The position numbers and the translations under genes were made by a program. The notes below the pieces were generated by a model. That model had not been told where the DNA came from. It made no database searches and saw only the letters and a list, made by a program, of their open reading frames with translations. DNA of 64,000 nt, taken from Isosphaeraceae bacterium. Its GTDB lineage: Bacteria > Planctomycetota > Planctomycetia > Isosphaerales > Isosphaeraceae. The stretch spans positions 1 to 64,000 of the forward strand of contig JARLIH010000040.1 of NCBI GenBank assembly GCA_031291845.1, in the 5' to 3' direction. This document shows, one piece after another, positions 57,334-64,000 of the stretch. Each line of letters opens with the position of its first letter. The first letter of the stretch is position 1.

Positions 57334-60177
57334 TCAGGAAACGCCGCCCAACGAGAAGAACCCCTGCGGGCGAGTTGAGACCTGCGGAACGGCGATGTGG
57401 TACGCCCACGTGCCCGGAATGGCCGCCGCCTCTTGCTGGACCGACTTTTGAGCCCACGGGCTGCTGATCGAGATGAGCGACGACCCCACCTTGGAGTCCG
57501 CCGGCGTCACGACGACGTACGACGACCCGATCGCTCGGGTCTGGGTCGAGGCGCTCGAGCTGGAGGACGATGGCGAGAACACCACGTCGGCCCAGAAGTT
57601 CATGCCGGCGCCGCTGGCATTCGGGAACGCGCTGTTGCCCGAGCCATACACGCCGTTTCCACCAGAGACGCCGTTCCCGAGCGCCTGCAACGGACCGCTC
57701 TGGATCCCGCTGCGCGAGAAGTAGCTCGTGGTGACGCCGAAATAGCCGCTCCCCGAGGAAAACGACACGATGTACACCGTATTGGCCGAGATCGCGACCG
57801 GGCTAGAGAAGTTGACCTGCTCCCAGCCGTAGGCCGTCTCGTTGGTGAACTGGGCCGAGGCCAACAGCACGCCGGTCGACGACCAGAGATAGCCGACGTG
57901 CGTGTACCCGTTCATCCAGGTTTGCTTGTAGAACCGCGCCCCGGTGACGGTGCCGGACACGTTGGCGGTGAACTTCACGCCTAGGTCGTACGCCCCGTAG
58001 CTATACGCATTCTCGGAAGGGGTATACGAGTTGCTCCAGAGGGTATCACCCGTCGAGCTTCCCGTGCTTCCGCCCGTGGTGGTGGCGAACGCGGTGTTGC
58101 TGTAGGCCGAGCCCGTGCTCGCCCCCGTGGCCTGAACCCGGAATTCGTAGGTCGTTCCCGCCGCCAAGCCGGTGACCTGATAGGTCGTGACGCCGGCCGC
58201 GGTGGTGCCGAGCTGGGTCCACGTGCTGCCGTTCAGGCTGCTCTGCACCAGGTAGCCCGTGGCGCCGCCGGCCGCGGCGGTCCAGGACAGGTTGATTTGA
58301 CTCGACGACACGGCCGTGGCGGTGAGGTTCGTCGGCGCGGCCGGGCTGACCGTGATCCCGGACTGCGTCGCGGACAGACCCGCGCTGCCGTTCACGGTGA
58401 CCGACTGCACGCCCGCCGTCCCGAACGCCACGGTGAACGTGCGCGAGCCGCCGGTCAAGGTCTGGCTCCCCGTCGGCAGGACAGCCTGGGTGTCGCTGCT
58501 AGTCACGTTCACAGGACCGGTGTAGCCGGTCGCGAGGTTGCCGTACGGGTCCATTGCGGTGACCGTGAACGTGACCGGCGCGCCCACCGTCGCGGTCGTA
58601 GGCAGCCCGATCAAGGTCAACTGGGTCGCGGCGGCCGGGCTGACCGTGATTCCGGACTGTGTCGCGAAATGGCCCGAGGCGGTGTCGGTGACCGTGACCG
58701 ATTGACTGCCGGCCGTCTTCAGCGTCACGGGGAATGTGTACGTTCCGTCGTCGGCCGCCGTAAACGTGAAGCTCGCCGGCAGTCCGGCCTGGACATCGCT
58801 GCTGGTAAATTTCACGGTTCCGGCGTAGCCGGTGTCGGTCGCCCCGCTCGAGTTCTGGGCGGTGACGGTGACGTTGAACGACGTCCCGGCCGTAACGGCT
58901 GTGGGCGCATTGAGGACCAGATTGTCGCTCGGGTTTGGGTTCGTCAAGTTCCCGTCGAGCGACTGGACAACCAGGTTGGCAACCGGGGAGCCCAGGCCCG
59001 TGACGTAGTCGTAGCCGGGCCCGGCCGAGTAATGCGGATTGCCGGTGCTGGTCCCGGTGGTGATGTCGTGGAAGTCACCCGTGGTCGCGTTCTGATAGAG
59101 GGTGGTCAACACCCCCTGCGGGCCTGCGGCGTTGAGCGCAGACTGGCTGCTCAGAGCGCGGCCCTGGTCGGCGATCGCCAGCAGCGCGGACCACTGGGGA
59201 GATCCGGCGCTGGTGCCGCCGACGGTCAGCCAGCCGTAGGTAATCCGCTGGTATGGGAACGAATCGTATACCGCGACGCCAGTGGACGGAGAGGCGTCGT
59301 AAGCGACATCCGGGTTGGCCCGTTTCGTCGTAGTCTGGGTCACGATGCCTTTCTGGTAATTCGGCTGTGTCTCGTAGGCACTGGGGCCACCGGTGCTGCC
59401 GCTCCAGCCGCTCTCGCTCAGCCAGGAGCTGTTCGCGCCGAGCGTGAGCGCGGTCCCACCGACGGACACCACGTTCGGCGAGGTCGCGGGCCACGACGCG
59501 GGCGCGCCCGAGTCGCCCGAGGAGGCTACGAACACAACGCCCGTCTTGGAGAAGTTGGCGTCATACGCATTCTCGCCGGAGAACTCGCTGCCGCCCCAGC
59601 TCATTGAGACCACATTCGCGTGCGCTGCGGCGTAGCCCACCGCGTTCAGGAGATCCGTGTCATTGGCGGAGCTGGCCTCAACGAGCAGGATACTGGCTCC
59701 GGGCGCCACAGCGTGCGCCCACTCCACGTCGAGCGCCTCCTCCATCTCCCAGCCCCCCGTGGAGTCGGTTCCGGGAAGGCTCGACCCGCCGTTCTCATTG
59801 ACCCGGGCGACCGTGGTGCTTGGGAGGCCGAACTGCGTGTCGAAGGCGTTCAGGTCCGCCTGGATGTTGGGATCGTCGTAGGCGTCGACGATGGCGATCG
59901 TCTCGCCGGCCCCGGTCCCCTTGACAGAGCCGAACGCGATCGCGTTGAAGCCGTACGCCTGCGCGATCTGGGCCGGGGTCAAAGCGCCGGCGGGCGGGGT
60001 GCCGCTCGCCGCGAGCGAGCCGAGATCGAACATCGGGTGCGCCGTGAGAGACGTTGCGGACACCGGGCCGACCGCCGCTGTCGTGCTGAGCAGCTCCCGG
60101 GCTTCGAGAAGGAAGACGGTCGGGACAAGACGGCGTCGCTTCGAAACCGGTCGGGGTCGGTCAGGGTGGCGGATCAA
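57334..60177 (-). CDS. S53 (sedolisin) peptidase with Ig-like, FnIII and DUF4082 domains
   Basis: The 947-residue secreted protein starts at a TTG (60177) with GGAG 8 bases upstream. The N-terminus (SKRRRLVPTVFLLEARELLS) is the planctomycete export-type stretch. The peptidase has the Glu-Asp pair in WEMEEALDVEWA (Glu146, Asp150), SMSWGG, an oxyanion Asp in SSGDSGAPASWP, and the nucleophile in GGTSAGSP (Ser323). Two Ig-like repeats of about 85 residues follow (VTAGTSFNVTVTAQNSSGAT and VGAPVTFTVTAMDPYGNLAT), then an FnIII domain (AAPTNLTATAVSSSQINLSW), then DUF4082 (VTGARFYKQTWMNGYTHVGY). There is no prodomain before the peptidase core beyond some 60 residues, which is short for S53. Confidence 0.88.
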   Translation of the reverse strand: MIRHPDRPRPVSKRRRLVPTVFLLEARELLSTTAAVGPVSATSLTAHPMFDLGSLAASGTPPAGALTPAQIAQAYGFNAIAFGSVKGTGAGETIAIVDAYDDPNIQADLNAFDTQFGLPSTTVARVNENGGSSLPGTDSTGGWEMEEALDVEWAHAVAPGASILLVEASSANDTDLLNAVGYAAAHANVVSMSWGGSEFSGENAYDANFSKTGVVFVASSGDSGAPASWPATSPNVVSVGGTALTLGANSSWLSESGWSGSTGGPSAYETQPNYQKGIVTQTTTKRANPDVAYDASPSTGVAVYDSFPYQRITYGWLTVGGTSAGSPQWSALLAIADQGRALSSQSALNAAGPQGVLTTLYQNATTGDFHDITTGTSTGNPHYSAGPGYDYVTGLGSPVANLVVQSLDGNLTNPNPSDNLVLNAPTAVTAGTSFNVTVTAQNSSGATDTGYAGTVKFTSSDVQAGLPASFTFTAADDGTYTFPVTLKTAGSQSVTVTDTASGHFATQSGITVSPAAATQLTLIGLPTTATVGAPVTFTVTAMDPYGNLATGYTGPVNVTSSDTQAVLPTGSQTLTGGSRTFTVAFGTAGVQSVTVNGSAGLSATQSGITVSPAAPTNLTATAVSSSQINLSWTAAAGGATGYLVQSSLNGSTWTQLGTTAAGVTTYQVTGLAAGTTYEFRVQATGASTGSAYSNTAFATTTGGSTGSSTGDTLWSNSYTPSENAYSYGAYDLGVKFTANVSGTVTGARFYKQTWMNGYTHVGYLWSSTGVLLASAQFTNETAYGWEQVNFSSPVAISANTVYIVSFSSGSGYFGVTTSYFSRSGIQSGPLQALGNGVSGGNGVYGSGNSAFPNASGAGMNFWADVVFSPSSSSSSASTQTRAIGSSYVVVTPADSKVGSSLISISSPWAQKSVQQEAAAIPGTWAYHIAVPQVSTRPQGFFSLGGVS

Positions 60178-60768
60178 GGTGTCGTCTCCTGGTGGCTGCG
60201 GCGCCGTCGCCGCATCAATTCGAGGGCGAAACGTGGGAAGAGAGCCGGCGTTTCGGACGGACCGAGGCCGCGCACCCGGCGCACGGAGCTTCGTCAGCGG
60301 TTCGGCAAACCCTGCCAAGGCTACTACTCAAGCTTAGGTCATCCGTGACCAGATATCAGCGCCTAGGTCGGTTCTGCCCGACGCCGCGACACGGCAACTG
60401 CCAGGACAGTTCGCGGCCAACCCTCGAGGCGGCCATTTCCTTCGACGATGGGTCACGCGACGACCGCAAACCCGAGCCGGGTGCGCGACCCGGCCGGAGG
60501 GCCGTTCCAACGGCAACGCGTCTGATTGTTAAGGGGTCCAGACATCGTAATGAGCGGAATTCCCGAATGTCAAACCGATTGCCGGTACGGGCCCACAACC
60601 GCCGTCCCAGGCTCAACGCACTCGCTCGGTCCCCCCCTCTCACGGAGTCCGCCCATTCATCGGTCGACGATCGGCGAGCCGATAACACACGGACGTGAAG
60701 CAAACCGGGGTCGCTCAGGCCCAAGTGTTCGGCGAGCGAGCCCGGAACCGCGCGAAGGAGTCGCGATC
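60178..60768. other. Divergent intergenic region (591 bases)
   Basis: It holds the promoters of the S53 peptidase (minus) and the TolC-like gene (plus). In-frame extensions of both genes enter it but have no domain and no ribosome-binding sites better than those chosen. No clear palindrome or terminator was seen. Confidence 0.4.
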
Positions 60769-62415
60769 ATGCCGATTCTGACAGCCCGACGCGCCTGGCG
60801 CGCGTTCACGCTCGCAGGGTGCATGCTGGCGGGAGCGTTGGGACCCGGCGGCCGGTACGCAGTCGGGCAGGCGATGTTGGCCGACGACGTGATCGTCCTC
60901 TCCAAGGGGCAGCGCGCGCGAAAACAGGCGCAATCGGCCGCCCAGCAGGGTGGGCAGTCCGGCGTCCTCGGGGCAAGCCCCGGCAGCGGCGTGTCGCGGC
61001 TGGGAGGACCGGCGGGGCCGCCCGCCACGAATGGCCGAGAGGCCCGCGCGGGGGCCCTCGGCGTGCTCTCGGCCGCCTCGGGATACAGCACGGCCTTCTC
61101 CGGTCGCCAGGAGGTCCCGCGCCTCGCCCCCCTCTCCCCGGCGCCAACCCCGCGCACGCCGCAGTACGGCGATCTCGAGCTCCCCGGCCCCGAGGATGCA
61201 GGACCGCCGAACGGCTTGACCCTCGACCAGGCGATCCAGGTCCTCGTCCAGTCCAATCCCGACCTCGCCGCCAAGGCGCAGGAGATCCCGAAGGCCGAGG
61301 CCGACACCCTCACCGCCGGCCTCCGCGCCAACCCCATCGTCTTCGCCAGCGCCGACGCCGTGCCGTACGGCGGCTACTCCCCACAGCGTCCCGGCAACAA
61401 CAGCTACGGCGTCGTGCTCATCCAGCCGATCGACGTCAATCGCAAGCGCGCTGTGCGGGTCGTCGTGGCCGAGCAGGCGCGGCAGGTCATCCACGCCCAG
61501 TACCAGGACGCCGTCCGAGTCGCCATCGACCAACTGGGCACGACCTTCGTCGACGTGCTCGAGGCCCGCGAGCTCGTGCGTTACACACAGGCCAACATCG
61601 ACCGGCTGAACGACCTGGTCGACGCGACGCGGCTGCTGCTCCGCAAAAGCAGCCACAGCCGCCCCGATCTCGACCGCGCGCTCATCCTGCACGACGCGGC
61701 CGACGTGGAGCTGGCGACGGCCCGATCATCCCTGCGGCAGGCGAAGCGGTCGCTGGCGACGCTCTTGAACCTCCCACCGGGCAACCCCGACGCGATCGAG
61801 GTACACGGTACGACTCGCGACACGGCCCCGCCTCCGCTGCCGATAAACGACCTCGTTCACCTCGCCCTCTGCGTGCGCCCGGACGTCGTCAGCTACCGGC
61901 TGGGAGTCCAGCGCGCCATGACCGACGTCCGGCTCGCACGCGCGGAGCGGTTCGAGGATGTGTTTCTGTTCTACACACCATACGGGTTCAACAACTACTC
62001 CTACCAGCACGAGCAGAGCGCGACGTCGTGGAGCCTCGGCGGGATGGTCGTGCTACCGGTGTTCAACCGCAACCAGGGGAACATCGCCCGCGCCCAGGGA
62101 ACGGTCCTTCAGACCCAGATTGAGCTCGGCGGGATCGAGCGCCAGGTGGTCAACGAGGTCGAGCGCGCCGTCGAGGACTATCAGGTCACGCTCGCCGCCG
62201 TGCGGCGGACCGAACAGGACATCCTGCCGCGCGCCCGCCGGTTCCGCGACGACCAGTATCGACTCTTTAAGGCGGGCGAGGTAGACGTCACGACCTATTT
62301 CAACGCCCAGCGCGAGTACAACGACATCGTCCGGCAGTTTCGCGACAGCCTCGTCCGGCACCGCCGCGCCATGCTCAAGATCAACACGGCGGTCGGCCAG
62401 CGGATCTTGCCGTAG
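60769..62415 (+). CDS. TolC/CusC-like outer-membrane efflux protein
   Basis: The 548-residue protein (ATG at 60769, AAGGAG 8 bases upstream) has a signal-like N-terminus (RAFTLAGCMLAGALGPGGRY) and a 120-residue low-complexity linker. The two-repeat outer-membrane efflux fold follows: LTLDQAIQVLVQSNPDLAAK, DQLGTTFVDVLEARELVRYT, LARAERFEDVFLFYTPYGFN, VLPVFNRNQGNIARAQGTVL and YRLFKAGEVDVTTYFNAQRE. It forms a trimeric outer-membrane exit duct. No adaptor or pump lies next to it; the metal RND genes 13 kb away are possible partners. LAGC near the start could be a lipobox. Confidence 0.85.
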   Translation: MPILTARRAWRAFTLAGCMLAGALGPGGRYAVGQAMLADDVIVLSKGQRARKQAQSAAQQGGQSGVLGASPGSGVSRLGGPAGPPATNGREARAGALGVLSAASGYSTAFSGRQEVPRLAPLSPAPTPRTPQYGDLELPGPEDAGPPNGLTLDQAIQVLVQSNPDLAAKAQEIPKAEADTLTAGLRANPIVFASADAVPYGGYSPQRPGNNSYGVVLIQPIDVNRKRAVRVVVAEQARQVIHAQYQDAVRVAIDQLGTTFVDVLEARELVRYTQANIDRLNDLVDATRLLLRKSSHSRPDLDRALILHDAADVELATARSSLRQAKRSLATLLNLPPGNPDAIEVHGTTRDTAPPPLPINDLVHLALCVRPDVVSYRLGVQRAMTDVRLARAERFEDVFLFYTPYGFNNYSYQHEQSATSWSLGGMVVLPVFNRNQGNIARAQGTVLQTQIELGGIERQVVNEVERAVEDYQVTLAAVRRTEQDILPRARRFRDDQYRLFKAGEVDVTTYFNAQREYNDIVRQFRDSLVRHRRAMLKINTAVGQRILP

Positions 62416-62462
62416 AGAGCACACGCTCCAAGGTTCGACCCTCGACACGGGCCGGGCCGCGG

Positions 62463-64000
62463 TCAATCGCCGACCATCGGCTCACGACCGGTTTTGACCT
62501 GGCCGAACCGAGTCTTTCGGGCCGTGGCACCGGCCGGCGGCGGGAGCCGCACGGGACGCCTCACCAGCACGTTGCTTGCGGCTGCAGCCTGCGCCCTGTC
62601 GTGCGTCGCGGGGACCGTCACGGCGAACTCGGGCTTGACGACGGCGGCGCTCGCGGTCGACGGAGTAACCGCGACGCTCGGGGTCGTTACCGTGACCTCG
62701 AACGTCTTGTAGTAAGGCGCGTTGCCGCCGCCCGCCCGCAGCCCGCTGTTGTTGAGCAACGGGTCGGCCGGATTCGGCTGGCCGTTGGCCTGGGCCGCGT
62801 CGATGCCGCTGAGGGCGTAGAGATAGAGGTCGTTACCCACCGGCTGGCTCGGGGTAATGATCAACACGTTCAAGTTCGGGTTGAAGGCCAGCGTGGCGTT
62901 CAGCGGTACGTCGGCCGCGTCGAAGGCGGTCGGGTTCAGCCCTCCGCCGGCCGGGACGAGCATCGCCGAGTAGCGGCCGAAGGACGAAAGGGCCACCGGC
63001 TGGGTGAACGTGATCGATGCATAGCCGACGGGCACGTTCCAGATCACGCCCGTGGTAGGCATCGTATCGGGACCGCCGTTGGCCGTGGCGACCTGCAGCG
63101 GTGCCTGGCCCGCGCCGACGGGAACGTTCCGGACCGTGAACGTGTCGTAGAACGTGGTGGCGAGGGGATAGCCGGGATTGCCGTATCCCTGGTTGTCGCT
63201 GACGTAGGCGGAGCCCGAGTCCTGGCCCGCGACGCGAATGAGGTAGACGGTGCCCGGGTTGAGCAGGGCCGTGGGCGTCAAATCAATGCTGTCCGTCGTC
63301 GGGCTGTAGGCCGCGACGCTCGGCACGACCGTGTCGCTCGACCCCTGCTTGGCGAGCAACTGCACCGTGTTGCCGTTCGCGGCGCCGGCGAACAGCGGCT
63401 TATTGAAGTGGATGGCGATCGTGTCGGGCTGGTAGATCAGGTTGTTGTTGATCGTCTCGAAGTTGTTGAAGGCCGTGACGCCGGTCACCTGGAGCGGGCT
63501 GCCGTTCGTAGCGGGCGGCTGGAGCAGGAACGTCGCGTAGAAGGTGCTCTGGCCGGTGCCCGCCGCGAGGGTATCGCCGTTCGTGTCGGTGTACGCGCCA
63601 TTGACGCTGATCGCGTACACGTCCGCAGCGAGGGGCGCGGTCGGCGTGATCGTGATCTGGCTGGTGCCGTTGGCGTTGACCTTGTAGGTGGTGTTGGCGT
63701 GGATCGGGACGTCGCCCCCCTCGTAGTGGCTCGCCTGGGGAGCCGAGAAGGCCCCCGCTGGTCCGCGCGCGATGAGGAAGACGGAGTAGGGGTCGGACGT
63801 CAGCAGGCCGGTCTGTTGCGTTCCCGCCTTGGAGAGCGACGACGCCAGCAGCGGATGATTGAACGTGATGACGATCTTGCCGTTCGGCAGGGCCGTCACG
63901 ACCGACCCGTTGGCGGGACTGGTGGCGGTAATCGTCAGCTCAGGCTTGGCGACGTTGATCGTGACCAGCGCGGAGGCCGTATCGTGCGTCGCGGCGTCGG
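62463..64000 (-). CDS. Large Ig-like repeat surface protein, C-terminal part (start outside window)
   Basis: The frame is open from the stop at 62463 to the window edge, so at least 512 residues are present. It is built of repeated Ig-like/SbsA-type beta-sandwich units that open with 'SPANGSVVTALPNGKIVITF' and 'NFETINNNLIYQPDTIAIHF', each about 110-130 residues and rich in Asn, Thr, Val and Pro. The C-terminal 90 residues are Ala/Val/Thr-rich, then basic (RRPVRLPPPAGATARKTRFG). It is probably a secreted or surface structural protein. The number of repeats and the N-terminus cannot be known from this window. Confidence 0.8.
   Translation of the reverse strand, partial: DAATHDTASALVTINVAKPELTITATSPANGSVVTALPNGKIVITFNHPLLASSLSKAGTQQTGLLTSDPYSVFLIARGPAGAFSAPQASHYEGGDVPIHANTTYKVNANGTSQITITPTAPLAADVYAISVNGAYTDTNGDTLAAGTGQSTFYATFLLQPPATNGSPLQVTGVTAFNNFETINNNLIYQPDTIAIHFNKPLFAGAANGNTVQLLAKQGSSDTVVPSVAAYSPTTDSIDLTPTALLNPGTVYLIRVAGQDSGSAYVSDNQGYGNPGYPLATTFYDTFTVRNVPVGAGQAPLQVATANGGPDTMPTTGVIWNVPVGYASITFTQPVALSSFGRYSAMLVPAGGGLNPTAFDAADVPLNATLAFNPNLNVLIITPSQPVGNDLYLYALSGIDAAQANGQPNPADPLLNNSGLRAGGGNAPYYKTFEVTVTTPSVAVTPSTASAAVVKPEFAVTVPATHDRAQAAAASNVLVRRPVRLPPPAGATARKTRFGQVKTGREPMVGD

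Noticed and set aside
1-64000. tRNA or rRNA genes
   Set aside because: Reading both strands I saw no cloverleaf-like sequence ending in CCA and no rRNA-like conserved blocks; a tRNAscan or Infernal run would settle this.

Overview
The window is a very GC-rich chromosomal segment that looks like a member of the Planctomycetota, probably an Isosphaeraceae-type planctomycete. The clues are a DUF1559 protein, exported proteins that open with planctomycete export-type stretches (VEALERR at 29979 and VFLLEAR at 60177, both minus strand), a PVC-type multidomain haem protein, several Uma2-family nuclease-like proteins and large sedolisin and Ig-like surface proteins. No rRNA, tRNA, CRISPR array, prophage or intact insertion sequence was recognised.

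Layout. 1-4.2 kb: the start of an FAD oxidoreductase, a kinase-like phosphotransferase, an enolase with two altered active-site positions, and an SGNH hydrolase. 4.2-9.2 kb: one giant membrane protein with a patatin phospholipase end, with rho-independent terminators on either side. 9.9-17.6 kb: a FAH-family hydrolase, a 1316-residue two-haem/LamG/propeller protein, a small conserved protein, trpS and a TPR lipoprotein. 17.6-23.2 kb: a ComEC competence channel fused to an alpha/beta hydrolase, a GNAT acetyltransferase, a DUF1761 membrane protein and a soluble histidine kinase. 23.7-29.5 kb: a flagellar regulatory block flhA-flhF-lipoprotein-flhG-fliA that ends in a strong terminator.

29.5-38.7 kb: a long minus-strand run, read right to left. 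It encodes a STAS-FHA-STAS protein, an exported membrane protein, a 64-residue protein, a membrane-tethered GTPase with a C2-like end, a GTPase-associated (GAP1-N-like) membrane protein, a DUF6174 lipoprotein, a methyltransferase and small exported or membrane proteins. The GTPase, GAP1-like and STAS-FHA-STAS part is the best candidate here for a little-described signalling or conflict system. 38.9-41.9 kb: a Uma2 protein with a heptad-repeat tail, a DUF1559 pair, and a Gly/Tyr-rich exported protein with its own promoter and terminator.

42.3-47.9 kb: a heavy-metal type RND efflux operon (His-rich small protein, periplasmic adaptor, CzcA/CusA pump). A possible outer-membrane partner lies separately at 60.8 kb. 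48-57.3 kb: scattered single genes (Uma2, two alpha/beta hydrolases, a glyoxalase gene with an in-frame amber codon, a Cys-rich small protein, an ArsR-type regulator, DUF2071, a CAP-domain protein, a lipoprotein, nadD, a cupin) with several gene-poor gaps. 57.3-64 kb: an S53 peptidase with Ig/FnIII/DUF4082 domains, a TolC-like protein and the C-terminal part of a large surface protein that runs off the edge.

Several families of dispersed palindromic intergenic repeats occur. One has GTAGGG...CCCTAC ends and six copies; the others are CGCAGATG-, CGCAAAGGCACAAAGA- and CGCCAAGACGCCAAG-type elements. All functional calls come from motif reading and remembered family features; no database search was run.
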